The notes under the pieces were generated by a model. The model had not been told where the DNA came from. It made no database searches and worked only from the letters and a program-made list of their open reading frames with translations. From positions 3,968,001-4,032,000 of the forward strand of contig NZ_CP033068.1 in the NCBI RefSeq assembly GCF_003668995.1: a stretch of 64,000 nt of DNA, read 5' to 3'. The translations under genes and the position numbers were made by a program. This document shows, in pieces, positions 31,365-40,986 of the stretch (its first letter is position 1; every line of letters begins with the position of its first letter). The DNA is from Flavobacterium sp. 140616W15 (lineage in GTDB: Bacteria > Bacteroidota > Bacteroidia > Flavobacteriales > Flavobacteriaceae).

Positions 31365-32825
31365 TTATTTAATTACAGTTATAGATCCCTTTTTTTCATC
31401 ACTACCTTTTTTAATAATGTAATAATAAACTGGATTTATATTTTTAAAATCTTTTATTTCCCATTTAGAAGGATCATAATCCACTCCATTAAACATCACC
31501 TCTCCTTGTGAACTAACAATCATAACATTTGTTTCTGCATTTTTATAATCTCCTGGTAAGTCCCAAGTATTAAACCCACTGCTTAGACTCACTATGTTAG
31601 GAATATTTTTAAGATTTGAATCGGATACTTGAAAATTAAATTCTTTGGTTGCAGTACAACCTGTAGTTTGTGTAACTTCAATTTTATAATTACCTACAGC
31701 TGTAACGAAATAACTATCTGTAATTGCATCAGTAATAAGAGTACTATTGATATACCACTTGTAAGAAGGGTCAACAGCATCGCTAGTTACAGTTACATTT
31801 AATGTTTCTCCTGTCTCTACATTAATCGTATTACTATTTGGGATATTAAGATTCCCCGTGAAAGATCCTTCGCTTTGTAAATTAATAGAACCATTGCCTG
31901 TACAACCACCAAATTCAATTTTAACAGTATATAATCCTGCTGTTGTGGCGCTATAGGTTTGACTAATTGCTCCTGTAATAGCAACCCCATCTTTAGACCA
32001 TTGGTAACTAGCTCCAGTTCCAACACTTAAAATTGTCGCTCCTGTTGCTGGGCAAAATGGATTTCCAAGGCTAGATACTATTTCTGTGGTGGTATTACTT
32101 GAGGCCAAAGTAACACTGACCTGATTAGATTCAGAATCAGAAGTACAAGTTCCGTAATTGGTTCTTACATAATATATACCTGGCTCTGTAACAGTATAAG
32201 TTCCTCCTGTATTTCCTGCCACTAAAGTTTCTGGTAAAATTAATCCATTAGATTTATACCAATTATATTTAAGTGACGGATATTTTAACGGGGAGTCATT
32301 ACCACCTATTCCTGGATTATCAATTGATAAGACATAACTTCCTCCTGAACAATAAGTCGCTGTTGGATTGAAATTATTTATAGTAAATTTAGAATCCTGA
32401 ACTTTATAATATATAGGAAAAGTCTTAGGCCCTGAGTAAGTCGAAAAATCGCCTGTAGTTATACCTGTTGTAGTTTCTTTGACTCTTAAACGATATGTTT
32501 CAGAACCAATTAAATTAGATGGTAAAATAAACTTAATTCTTTTTTGAGTCGCAGTTATATCCATTATAGAAACAAAAATTGTAGATACAGGATTATCAAA
32601 ATTTCCTGAATCGTCAGATAATATAACTACATAATTAGCAGAATCTAAAAAACCCTGATGATTAAATGTAACCGAGAAATCATTGAAAGTTGCATCCGCG
32701 CAAATTTTATCAAATGGTAATGCAACAGGTCCAATTACTTGTCCGAATGTATTCGTATTTGCACAAAAAAACACACATAAAAAAAGAAAGCTTATGCGAA
32801 GATTAGTAGGTAAATCTTTAATCAT
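31365..32825 (-). CDS. sprC: SprC, secreted Ig-like protein with type-B-like C-terminus
   Basis: 486 residues: a signal peptide (ISFLFLCVFFCANTNTFG), then several PKD/Ig-like beta domains with CSGGSYVLSIDNPGIGG and YQWSKDGVAITGAISQTY motifs. The C-terminal 75 residues resemble the gliding CTD (NVMIVSSQGEVMF, PVYYYIIKKG, KKGSITVIK). The family's NGDGIND motif is replaced by SSGFNTWDLPG. The ATG overlaps the previous gene's end by 4 nt and sprD follows after 1 nt, so the genes are translationally coupled. SprC is needed for normal SprB function in F. johnsoniae. Identification rests on gene order and domain build. Confidence 0.82.
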   Translation of the reverse strand: MIKDLPTNLRISFLFLCVFFCANTNTFGQVIGPVALPFDKICADATFNDFSVTFNHQGFLDSANYVVILSDDSGNFDNPVSTIFVSIMDITATQKRIKFILPSNLIGSETYRLRVKETTTGITTGDFSTYSGPKTFPIYYKVQDSKFTINNFNPTATYCSGGSYVLSIDNPGIGGNDSPLKYPSLKYNWYKSNGLILPETLVAGNTGGTYTVTEPGIYYVRTNYGTCTSDSESNQVSVTLASSNTTTEIVSSLGNPFCPATGATILSVGTGASYQWSKDGVAITGAISQTYSATTAGLYTVKIEFGGCTGNGSINLQSEGSFTGNLNIPNSNTINVETGETLNVTVTSDAVDPSYKWYINSTLITDAITDSYFVTAVGNYKIEVTQTTGCTATKEFNFQVSDSNLKNIPNIVSLSSGFNTWDLPGDYKNAETNVMIVSSQGEVMFNGVDYDPSKWEIKDFKNINPVYYYIIKKGSDEKKGSITVIK

Positions 32826-33223
32826 ATTATACGCTCTTTAATTACATCGAGGTCAAAAAATAATAAACTATCTATAAAGGTTTCTGAGAAATCATACTTA
32901 CAGTTTACGTCTAATGTATTTACAGAATTATTCCATGAAGTAAATAACGATTTGGGGTCGGCATTTATATCATTAGAACTATTTCCTACCGCTGAATTTA
33001 TAGCAAAGCAATCTATGGGGACAGACAACTCTACTATAAACTCATTTGTAGTACTTAATTCTAAAATTGATGAAGAGCAAAGATTCTCTACAACAGTTTC
33101 GCAAATAGAAGAAGGAACAATAGGTTTATCTGTTGTTGCCTCTTGAGCGAATGTATAATTTGTTGTTATAAGTAATCCAAATAACAACATGCATGGTATT
33201 TTTTTACAAAGTGGGGCAGTCAT
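32822..33223 (-). CDS. Small secreted protein of the spr cluster
   Basis: 133 residues with a signal peptide (MLLFGLLITTNYTFAQ). The mature part is acidic, with Cys at about 40, 48, 73 and 103 that could form disulfides, and has no domain I recognise. It overlaps the start of sprC by 4 nt, so it is co-translated with the gliding genes. Function is unknown; a role linked to SprB surface display is inferred only from position. Confidence 0.7.
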   Translation of the reverse strand: MTAPLCKKIPCMLLFGLLITTNYTFAQEATTDKPIVPSSICETVVENLCSSSILELSTTNEFIVELSVPIDCFAINSAVGNSSNDINADPKSLFTSWNNSVNTLDVNCKYDFSETFIDSLLFFDLDVIKERII

Positions 33224-33317
33224 TTTTTTATATCTTATATGTTTCCAATTAAAAACTGTAACTCTTTTACGACTAAATCATTTAAAAAGATTAAGAATCA
33301 AACTATAGGTAGGTATT

Positions 33318-34607
33318 CTATTTGTTTGAAGCTGTAATCTTACCGATATTAAGTCTGAAGTCAGGTCTTTTTGGATTCGATATATCTATAAAAGTTTCAT
33401 TGTTATTACTTTGAGAATGAACGTTAAAGAAGATAGTATTACCATACCAATTCTCTAAGTCTTCATTGTTAGAATTAAACTCTGTGAAAATATTTCCTTT
33501 ACACATATTGAAATACATTTCTTCAAATTTAAGTTTCTTCAAATTAGCATCATTTATCTCTATTTTACTATCTAATATAACTGCTGGATTAAATCCTGAG
33601 ATTACACTTCTCTTAAGTTCTATGGCAGCATTGCTACCAACGTAAATAGCTTCTTTTACCAATCCAGATTGAATATCTGCACTAATATTATCACTATCAT
33701 TTAACATTGTGATATTAGCCGCTGTAACCAAAGTTTGCTTTTTAGTAAAATCCGTTTCTTCTTTCTTATCATAAGATAAAACTTCCATACAACGAGAACC
33801 TTCTTTGTTACTAGTTAAGTAAGAAGATCTAACAGCCAATGAATTATATATTTTACATTGTGTTCCTTGAGTAAATTTGAAATCGTTATTGATTGATTTA
33901 TAAGAAACAAATTTCGTAAGGTTTAAATCTCCACCGATCATATCAAATGAATCACCTCCTGAGAAGCTAGCCATTACGTTATCTAAAATAGTTTTATTTC
34001 CAACACCTGCTAATGTTAAAGCATTAAAATTACCATTACCTCTTACTTTTTTTCCTGCAAATTCAATTCTAACATATCTTAAAATACCTGAATTTGATGT
34101 AACGTTATCTCCTCCGTATGTAGTTAACGATGGATCAAGATCGTAATTAATAGATGACATGTTTCCAAACTTGTTTATTGGAGCATCTCCTAAAATTATA
34201 ATTCCTCCCCAGTCTCCAGCTTTTTTAACACCTTTGTTTGAAGTAAAAACAATAGGATCTGTTTCTAAACCGTCAGCTATAATCGAAGCTCCTTTCGTAA
34301 TAACAAGAGTTCCTTTTGATTCAAAGTCACCAATTATTAATGTACCAGGTTCTATAGTAAGAACAGCATTGTTAGTAACGTAAACATTACCTTGAAGAAC
34401 ATATATATTCCTCTTTAATAATTTTGTGTTTACAGATATTTTTCCCGCTAAAATTTGGTTAGCTTCACCATAATCAACTTTATTTGGTTTAAATTCTGTC
34501 CAATTGTTTAACCAGTTGCTATAACCCATTATTCCTTTTTCTTGTTGTGCATTTACACTGCACACCGCAAAAAGAGCGATCCAAATAATTTGTAATGATT
34601 TTTTCAT
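33318..34607 (-). CDS. Secreted right-handed beta-helix protein of the spr cluster
   Basis: 429 residues from the chosen start MKKSLQIIWIALFAV, which begins the signal peptide; an ATG 8 codons upstream would add a poor n-region. The body is a parallel beta-helix typical of many Bacteroidota exported proteins: VYVTNNAVLTIEPGTLIIGD, GTLVITKGASIIADG, PIVFTSNKGVKKAGDWGGIIILGDAPIN. Such proteins are sometimes misannotated as transporters. No T9SS C-terminal signal is obvious. It lies in the same-strand block upstream of sprC, probably co-transcribed. Molecular role unknown. Confidence 0.75.
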   Translation of the reverse strand: MKKSLQIIWIALFAVCSVNAQQEKGIMGYSNWLNNWTEFKPNKVDYGEANQILAGKISVNTKLLKRNIYVLQGNVYVTNNAVLTIEPGTLIIGDFESKGTLVITKGASIIADGLETDPIVFTSNKGVKKAGDWGGIIILGDAPINKFGNMSSINYDLDPSLTTYGGDNVTSNSGILRYVRIEFAGKKVRGNGNFNALTLAGVGNKTILDNVMASFSGGDSFDMIGGDLNLTKFVSYKSINNDFKFTQGTQCKIYNSLAVRSSYLTSNKEGSRCMEVLSYDKKEETDFTKKQTLVTAANITMLNDSDNISADIQSGLVKEAIYVGSNAAIELKRSVISGFNPAVILDSKIEINDANLKKLKFEEMYFNMCKGNIFTEFNSNNEDLENWYGNTIFFNVHSQSNNNETFIDISNPKRPDFRLNIGKITASNK

Positions 34608-34778
34608 GGTAGTAGGTTTTAATATTAACACTAATAATATTTGAGTTAATGAAAATTAAAAAAACTCATTTCGTTATTTTCCTGATAAATCAAAGAAAAC
34701 ACCGAAAACGAGTTGCATATATCCTATATCTCGTTCAACAATATATTGTTGATGAAGAGAATTAAATAGGCAAAATAA

Positions 34779-35228
34779 TTATTCTATATTCTCGTTAAAT
34801 AAATGCAATGATTTTATCGTGTTTTCATAGAATAAAATAGCAGCTATTAAATTATTTCTATCAGAATATGGCATCATTTTTTTCTCAAATTCTACAGTTA
34901 TATCTAGGAAAGAATTTGTTGCTGCTAGTTGAGCGTCTTGCATTTTTTTATTCTCATTATCCGTAGGGATACCAAGATCAGCCATCGTTACTCCAGGTTT
35001 AGTAGCCAAAGCAATAAATGGTAATGTTTTCACCAAAACTTTGATACGTTCAATGTATAGTTCTAAAAGCTCTCCCTTTTGCATTGTTTTCAATTCTTTT
35101 TGATCATGGTATTTTTTGATCAATGCCGATGTACTAATAATACTTTGAGGAGCATTCTTAGCTTGAGATGATACCATCTGTGTTGACAACGTTAAAAAGA
35201 TACTTAAAAAAATAATTTTCCCTTTCAT
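34779..35228 (-). CDS. Small periplasmic helical protein, first gene of the spr block
   Basis: 149 residues: a signal peptide (MKGKIIFLSIFLTLSTQMVSS), then a mostly helical mature part with no recognisable domain. It is the first gene after the promoter at 35260-35289 and is followed on the same strand by six genes ending with sprF. I recall sprB of F. johnsoniae being reported as part of a longer operon that includes small upstream genes, which fits. Function unknown. Confidence 0.7.
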   Translation of the reverse strand: MKGKIIFLSIFLTLSTQMVSSQAKNAPQSIISTSALIKKYHDQKELKTMQKGELLELYIERIKVLVKTLPFIALATKPGVTMADLGIPTDNENKKMQDAQLAATNSFLDITVEFEKKMMPYSDRNNLIAAILFYENTIKSLHLFNENIE

Positions 35229-35259
35229 AAATTCTATTTTAAAAATTCAATTATAAAAA

Positions 35260-35289
35260 CAAAAATATGTAAATAAACTTAACTCACAA
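35260..35289 (-). promoter_or_regulatory. Predicted promoter of the seven-gene spr block
   Basis: On the minus strand TTG (35289-35287), 19 nt, then a perfect TAnnTTTG -7 element (TATTTTTG, 35267-35260). The predicted leader to the first ATG (35228) is about 25 nt. Confidence 0.65.
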
Positions 35290-35685
35290 TCTTTATTACC
35301 CTTTTTTTAAATAAATAGAGCCAAAATAAGACGAAAAAATACCGCATAACGACTAAATCTATTCTTTTAACGGTTTTTTTTGACTATCTAATAAAAACCA
35401 TTTTATAAGAGTATTATTGTTTTTATCAAACTATATGTCAATACATTAACACATTTATATCTAAAATATCAGACTCTTTTTTAATCCTAAAACAAACGAT
35501 ATTAACAAGAAATGTTAATAATTATTTCATAAAACTAATTGTTATATTTTTCACAAAAAAATTTTTTATGAAATAAATAAAAACCGTTAAAATTGATTAA
35601 AAACAAGTTCTTATGTCTAATTGTTTTTTTACAAACGAATTTAATCTTCATTTTTAAGAAGGCATTAAACTTTGTAGATGAAAAT
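35290..35685. other. AT-rich intergenic region between the spr block and holB
   Basis: About 400 bp with no credible open frame, RNA gene or long hairpin. It is very AT-rich with many A and T runs. The two divergent promoters occupy only its edges, so it may hold regulatory sites that I cannot recognise. Confidence 0.5.
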
Positions 35686-35715
35686 TTTCGGCTAAATCAT
35701 TTTCTACTATCTTTG
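35686..35715 (+). promoter_or_regulatory. Predicted holB promoter, near-leaderless
   Basis: Perfect -7 element TATCTTTG (35708-35715), with TTTC 18 nt upstream (35686-35689) as a weak -33. The ATG starts only 5 nt after the -7 element, so transcription would begin at or within the start codon. Confidence 0.55.
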
Positions 35716-35719
35716 CTTC

Positions 35720-36868
35720 ATGCAATTTTCTGAAATTTTAGGCCAAGACCATATCAAAAATCACTTAATAAAAACTGCTTCTTCGGGGAGAATTCCTCAT
35801 GCACAATTATTTATAGGTCAAGAAGGATCTGGAACTTTACCCACTGCCATAGCATACGCACAATATATATTGTGCGGAAATTCTGGTCCTGATAATGAAA
35901 ACGGAAATACGTCCTGTAATTTAAAATTTCAGTCCATATCACATCCCGACTTACATTTTATATATCCAACAGTAACTACCGAAGATGTAAAAACCAAACC
36001 CAAAAGTCTCGATTTTATACAAAATTGGCGCAATTTTATTCAAGAAATGCCTTATGGTGGTTTATTCGATTGGTACAAAACCCTTGGCGTTCAAAATAAA
36101 CAAGGTGAAATTCGAGTAGAAGATGCTCAAGAGGTGTTAAAATCACTTGCGTTAAAATCGTATGAAGGTGGTTATAAAATTATGATCATCTGGATGGCAG
36201 ATAAAATGAATATCGCAGCTTCTAATAAACTTTTAAAACTATTAGAAGAACCATCTGATAAAACTATTTTTATTTTAATATCCGAAAACGAAGAATCAAT
36301 CATTCAGACCATTCGTTCACGTTGTCAAGTATTGCATTTCAACGGATTAAGTGAGAGGATAATAGCCGATGCATTAGTTTCTAAAGAAAATTTAGAGCCC
36401 AATATGGCATTAAAAATAGCTCATCAGGCACAAGGTAATTACAACAAAGCCTTACACTTAATAAAAAATGACGAAGATGAATATCCTTTTGAACAATGGT
36501 TTGTTACATGGGTTCGTGCCGCTTTTAAAGCAAAAGGAAACGCTGCAGCAATACAAGATTTAATTACCTGGAGTGAGCAAATTGCTGCTTTAGGTCGAGA
36601 AAGTCAGAAAAAATTCTTAGAATTCTGCATCGAAATGTTTCGTCAAGCCCTTTTACTTAATTATCAAGCTCCAAGCTTAGTTTATATGGAGCCTAAAGTT
36701 GAAAAATTTAAACTAGAAAATTTTGCTCCATTTGTAAATGGAAATAACATTAACGATATATTCAAAGAGCTATCTGATGCGATGTATCATATTGAGCGCA
36801 ACGGAAATGCAAAAATTATTTTAACCGATTTATCCATAAAACTAACCCGTTTAATTCATAAAAAATAA
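35720..36868 (+). CDS. holB: DNA polymerase III subunit delta'
   Basis: 382 residues. It begins MQFSEILGQDHIKNHLIKTA and GRIPHAQLFIGQEGSGT, the usual start of Bacteroidota delta'; it has no Walker A Lys, as expected since delta' does not bind ATP. Further family marks are VEDAQEVLKSLALKSYEGGYKI, WMADKMNIAASNKLLKLLEEP and the SRCQVLHF arginine-finger (SRC) motif. It is part of the clamp loader that places the beta clamp on primed DNA. The DoxX gene follows after 4 nt. Confidence 0.9.
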   Translation: MQFSEILGQDHIKNHLIKTASSGRIPHAQLFIGQEGSGTLPTAIAYAQYILCGNSGPDNENGNTSCNLKFQSISHPDLHFIYPTVTTEDVKTKPKSLDFIQNWRNFIQEMPYGGLFDWYKTLGVQNKQGEIRVEDAQEVLKSLALKSYEGGYKIMIIWMADKMNIAASNKLLKLLEEPSDKTIFILISENEESIIQTIRSRCQVLHFNGLSERIIADALVSKENLEPNMALKIAHQAQGNYNKALHLIKNDEDEYPFEQWFVTWVRAAFKAKGNAAAIQDLITWSEQIAALGRESQKKFLEFCIEMFRQALLLNYQAPSLVYMEPKVEKFKLENFAPFVNGNNINDIFKELSDAMYHIERNGNAKIILTDLSIKLTRLIHKK

Positions 36869-36872
36869 AAAG

Positions 36873-37256
36873 ATGAACAATATTGCCTCAATTTTAATTT
36901 TAGTGTTCTTAGCTGTAACATTTCTTCAATCTGGTTACGACAAAATTTTTTATTGGAAAGATAATGTAAGCTGGCTAAAAGAACATTTTGCAAAAACACA
37001 GCTTAAAAACCAAGTACCACTTGCCTTATTTAATGTCCTTGTTTTAGAATTGATATCTGGTATACTTTGTATTGTAGGATCAATTCAGTTATTTTTAAAT
37101 AGTGGCAGAGAATATGGTTTATATGGAGCAATTTTCTCTTGTATTACCCTGATAATGTTACTTTTTGGACAAAGATTAGCCAAAGATTACGATGGAGCAA
37201 GAACAATTGCTATTTATTTTATCCCGGCAGTTGTAGCAGTTTATTGGTTGAATTAA
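36873..37256 (+). CDS. DoxX-family inner-membrane protein
   Basis: 127 residues with four predicted membrane helices. The N-terminal ILVFLAVTFLQSGYDKIFYW segment and the loop GQRLAKDYDGA are typical of small DoxX/DoxD-like proteins of Bacteroidota. The exact role of the family is uncertain; some members are linked to redox chemistry at the membrane. It follows holB by 4 nt and is probably co-transcribed, although no functional link is evident. Confidence 0.75.
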   Translation: MNNIASILILVFLAVTFLQSGYDKIFYWKDNVSWLKEHFAKTQLKNQVPLALFNVLVLELISGILCIVGSIQLFLNSGREYGLYGAIFSCITLIMLLFGQRLAKDYDGARTIAIYFIPAVVAVYWLN

Positions 37257-37374
37257 ATCTCAATTCATAAGATTTCTCAAAACAAACTAATCGTACATTC
37301 AATTTACTTCAGTCCAAATATTATTTAATTAATATCTGGCAAAACACCTGTGTAACATATAGAAATAATCAAAA

Positions 37375-38061
37375 TTGATAAACAATTACGTAAACAAAAC
37401 TAATTATTTAAAAATAAATAAAAACATTATCTTGCCTTTATTAGTATTCCTATATCAAGGAAAAGTAATTGGACAAGAAGACTTTATGGATCCTATTTCG
37501 TATAAATGGGGATTAATTGATGACAATAAAAATATTATCATAACTCCAAAATATGACATTATATACCTTTTTGATGAAGGATTTGCTCCAATATCCCTAA
37601 ATGGGAAATGGGGATTCATCGATAAAAAAGGTCAAGAAATTACTCCCATAAAATATGACAGTGTCCTCTTTTTTAAAGAAGGTTTTGCATCTGTTCAACT
37701 TAATAATAAATGGGGATTCATAGATAGCTTTGGAAAAGAAATTACACCAATAAAATATGATGACACAGGTTTTTTCAACAAAGGTCAGGCACATATAATT
37801 ATTAACAACAAACAAGGGCTGATTAACAAAACTGGTCAAGAAATTACTCCTATAAAATATGACAATGTCGGTTGGCTAACAGAAGGACTTACTTTGGTGA
37901 CTCTCGATAGCAAATGGGGGTTTGTAGATAGTAATGGTGAAGAAATAATCCCATTAAAATATGATAGTGTAACACTTTTCTATAATGGCATCTCGGAAGT
38001 AGAACTTAACGGAAAGAAATTTTATATTAATACAAAAGGAGAACAAACACCCTACAATTAA
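37375..38061 (+). CDS. WG-repeat protein without an ATG start
   Basis: 228 residues from a TTG start. Four to five WG repeats of about 47 residues (KWGFIDKKGQEITPIKYD...) form a beta-propeller-like or solenoid body. The N-terminus aligns with the next gene's signal peptide: NYLKINKNIILPLLVFLYQGKVIGQE versus MNHLKLNKHLLLVVLAFVIQSKTIAQE. Where the paralog has its ATG, this gene has ACT. It therefore either uses the upstream TTG or has lost its start. It lies 11 nt before the paralog. WG-repeat proteins are exported, often phage- or interaction-related, but this one's function is unknown. Confidence 0.65.
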   Translation: MINNYVNKTNYLKINKNIILPLLVFLYQGKVIGQEDFMDPISYKWGLIDDNKNIIITPKYDIIYLFDEGFAPISLNGKWGFIDKKGQEITPIKYDSVLFFKEGFASVQLNNKWGFIDSFGKEITPIKYDDTGFFNKGQAHIIINNKQGLINKTGQEITPIKYDNVGWLTEGLTLVTLDSKWGFVDSNGEEIIPLKYDSVTLFYNGISEVELNGKKFYINTKGEQTPYN

Positions 38062-38072
38062 AACCAAATTTT

Positions 38073-39032
38073 ATGAATCATTTAAAATTAAACAAGCACC
38101 TACTTTTGGTTGTATTAGCATTTGTAATTCAATCAAAAACAATCGCACAAGAAGCATATTTAGATCCCGAAACTGAAAAATGGGGGTTAATCGATGGAGA
38201 AGATAACTATATCCTTGAACCAAAATATGACAAAATGTTTGCACCCGAAGAAGGGTTCTTTATTGTAGTTAAAAACAATAAATATGGATTTATAGATTTA
38301 ACTGGAAAAGAAATTGTATCCCCTAAATATGATGAAATATTTTCACCTAAAGACGGTTTTTTTGTTGTCAGAAATGGGGAAAAACATGGTGTTGCAGATC
38401 ATAATGGAAAAGAAATAGTTTTACCCAAATATGATGAAGTTTATGTTTTTCAAGATGGCTTAGCAATTGTAATTTTAAACGGAAAATGGGGTTTAATTAA
38501 CACGAGCGGAAAAGAAATTACTCCATTAAAATACGATAAAATATATGGCGTTAAAGAAAATTTTTCAATGGTTGTACTTAACAACAAAACAGGATTTGTA
38601 GATAGAAGCGGAAAAGAGATTATTGAACCAAAATATGATGATGCGTTCGGTTTTGACAAGGGAGTGGCAATAGTCGGAAATAAAGATAAATGGGGCCTAA
38701 TAAATGCGAAGGGAAAAGAAATTACCTCATTAAAATACGACAAAATATTTGGCCTGGAAGATAACATTTCACAAGTAACTCTAAACGGAAAATCAGGATA
38801 TCTAGATACAACAGGAAAGGAAGTTATTCCATTAAAATATGATACTATTTATGCCTTCGAAGGGGATTATGCACCCGCAAGCATCCAAGGTAAATGGGGA
38901 TTAATTAACCGAAAAGGAGATACAATCATACCGTTTAAATATGATTCTATGACTTGCTTTTGTGGAGAGCGAGTAGAAGTTGAACTTAACGGAGAAACAT
39001 TTTCTTTGAACATCAGAGGAGAACGTATTTAG
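38073..39032 (+). CDS. Secreted WG-repeat protein
   Basis: 319 residues: a signal peptide (LLLVVLAFVIQSKTIAQ), then about six to seven WG repeats of 46-48 residues with the pattern KWGLINxxGKEITPLKYDxIxxFxxG. It is a longer paralog of the gene just upstream, so the pair arose by tandem duplication with repeat gain or loss. No catalytic motif is seen. Likely a periplasmic or surface scaffold or binding protein; its partner is unknown. Confidence 0.8.
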   Translation: MNHLKLNKHLLLVVLAFVIQSKTIAQEAYLDPETEKWGLIDGEDNYILEPKYDKMFAPEEGFFIVVKNNKYGFIDLTGKEIVSPKYDEIFSPKDGFFVVRNGEKHGVADHNGKEIVLPKYDEVYVFQDGLAIVILNGKWGLINTSGKEITPLKYDKIYGVKENFSMVVLNNKTGFVDRSGKEIIEPKYDDAFGFDKGVAIVGNKDKWGLINAKGKEITSLKYDKIFGLEDNISQVTLNGKSGYLDTTGKEVIPLKYDTIYAFEGDYAPASIQGKWGLINRKGDTIIPFKYDSMTCFCGERVEVELNGETFSLNIRGERI

Positions 39033-39217
39033 TCTTTAAAAGATCCGTTTAACTTGTGCGAATTAATTTCATATGCTTTTACATTTTCAAGCTTGATATA
39101 AACATCTAAATTGCAATAAAATCAATATAAGTGTAGCGTTCTAAATCTTTATAGTTGTACTTTATCGCAATTTGTACAAAATTATTAAAGCTTATTAATG
39201 AGTCTCATATTACAATT

Positions 39218-40129
39218 ATGAAAAAAATAATTTTATTATTGTCACTGTTTTGTCTGTTAGTTGGTTGCAAAACTAAAAAAATCACAAAACTTACCAGATT
39301 AGAAGCAAAAAGTTCAAATTTAGATTTTAATCGTTCAGTTAAAAAAGTGATATTAACTCATTACAGCATAAATGATTCTACTGAAATCATTAGCGATAAA
39401 AAACCACTTTTTGTTCAAATTCAGACATTTGATGTATTGGGAAATTTAACCGGAAATAAAGTTACACATCAGGACAAATCGAATAATATTGATGCCGAAT
39501 ATATTTTTGATGCGAGTAATAAAGTTACATCTTCAAAATTTTCATATAATACTTTACAAATTAATTCTATATATAAACACCAATATAAAGGAAAAAAACT
39601 ACTAAATTCTGAAGAATATAATCAGGATACAAATAGCTTAGAGGCGGTTACTAAATATAAATATAATGCTAAAAAGTTAAAATCAATAGAGCACTTAATC
39701 AAAAAGGACAGCTCATTACAAATTATAGAAACCACATTATTAAGTAGTTCAGGGATAATAAAAGAAGTGATAAAGTATGATAATTCAAAAATTTCTAAAC
39801 GGGATCTATACGATTCTATTGGTAGAATAATGATTTCCTATTCAGGTCCGACAAATAAAGTGTTATACACTTATGATAAACATGGAAATATTGCTACTGA
39901 AAAAGATAATGCTTATTCATTCAAATATGAATATGATTCCTATGGAAATGAAACCGTACGCTATCTTTTTGATAGTGACTTAGTTTTCTGTCCAACTGGA
40001 GATTTTATAATCGGAATCAGATATCACGTTTATGAATATGATAAAAAAAAGAATTGGATAAAGAAAATAGAATTCGATAGGCAATGTATTCCAAAAACAA
40101 TAGAAATTCGCACTTTAGAATATTATTAA
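39218..40129 (+). CDS. Lipoprotein with RHS/YD-like repeats
   Basis: 303 residues from MKKIILLLSLFCLLVGC, a clear lipobox with Cys17; the longer open frame from 39155 would bury the signal peptide, so 39218 is preferred. The mature part has loose repeats such as YIFDASNKVTSSKFSYN, YKYNAKKLKS, YTYDKHGNIATEKDN and YEYDSYGNETVRYLF, similar to YD/RHS-type strands. Probably anchored in the outer or inner membrane facing the periplasm. No toxin or catalytic domain is visible. Function unknown. Confidence 0.7.
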   Translation: MKKIILLLSLFCLLVGCKTKKITKLTRLEAKSSNLDFNRSVKKVILTHYSINDSTEIISDKKPLFVQIQTFDVLGNLTGNKVTHQDKSNNIDAEYIFDASNKVTSSKFSYNTLQINSIYKHQYKGKKLLNSEEYNQDTNSLEAVTKYKYNAKKLKSIEHLIKKDSSLQIIETTLLSSSGIIKEVIKYDNSKISKRDLYDSIGRIMISYSGPTNKVLYTYDKHGNIATEKDNAYSFKYEYDSYGNETVRYLFDSDLVFCPTGDFIIGIRYHVYEYDKKKNWIKKIEFDRQCIPKTIEIRTLEYY

Positions 40130-40333
40130 AAATACAATATCTAAACAAAATAATGCATTCATTGTTTATACAATTGTAACCTAAAGTGTTAAAACAGTAA
40201 ACACAACCTAGTCTTTGATCAATGCAAGAGAAAAAGTTCCTTTATAATTTTAAATTTTAATTACATTTGAGGCAAATAATAAATTTCAATATTCAATAAC
40301 TAAAACATTGAAATACAACAATATAAAATTTAC

Positions 40334-40843
40334 ATGAAACCTAAACATCCTTCAGAATCTTTAACTATATTAACCGATTTAGTTTTACCAAGCGAAACTA
40401 ATCCTTTAAACAATCTATTTGGTGGCGAATTATTAGCCAGAATGGATCGTGCCGCAAGTATTGCTGCCAGAAGACATTCACGCCGAATTGTAGTTACTGC
40501 ATCTGTAAATCACGTTGCTTTTAATAGAGCAATATCTTTAGGAAGCGTAGTAACTGTTGAGGCAAAAGTATCAAGATCATTCAAAAGCTCAATGGAAGTT
40601 TTTATAGATGTATGGGTAGAAGATCGCGAATCAGGAAATAGAACAAAAGCCAACGAAGCAATTTATACTTTTGTTGCAGTTGATGATACTGGAAGACCGG
40701 TAGAAGTACCGCCAATTGATCCAGAAACAGAGCTTGAAAAACAACGTTTTGAAGCTGCATTGCGTCGTAAACAATTAAGTTTATTATTGGCTGGAAAAAT
40801 AAAACCTGAAGAAGCAACAGAACTTAGAGCGTTATTTTTATAA
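40334..40843 (+). CDS. Acyl-CoA thioesterase (hotdog fold, YciA-like)
   Basis: 169 residues in a single hotdog domain. NPLNNLFGGELLARMDRAASIAARRHS carries the conserved Asn and the GGxxL/MD helix of the ACOT/YciA group, with TASVNHVAFNRAI and VDVWVED-like strands following. It hydrolyses acyl-CoA to free acid and CoA in the cytoplasm. It stands alone between the lipoprotein and recA. Confidence 0.9.
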   Translation: MKPKHPSESLTILTDLVLPSETNPLNNLFGGELLARMDRAASIAARRHSRRIVVTASVNHVAFNRAISLGSVVTVEAKVSRSFKSSMEVFIDVWVEDRESGNRTKANEAIYTFVAVDDTGRPVEVPPIDPETELEKQRFEAALRRKQLSLLLAGKIKPEEATELRALFL

Positions 40844-40986
40844 AAAAACAATCTGAAAAAGAGAAAATAAATCGAGTTGCAACTTCAAAAAAAAGAAGTA
40901 TTTTTACGTCGATTACACGCCAATACAAATTAAATCAAGAAGTTAATACTTGATTGATTTAATATAAAAGAGTTATAAAAATTTAG

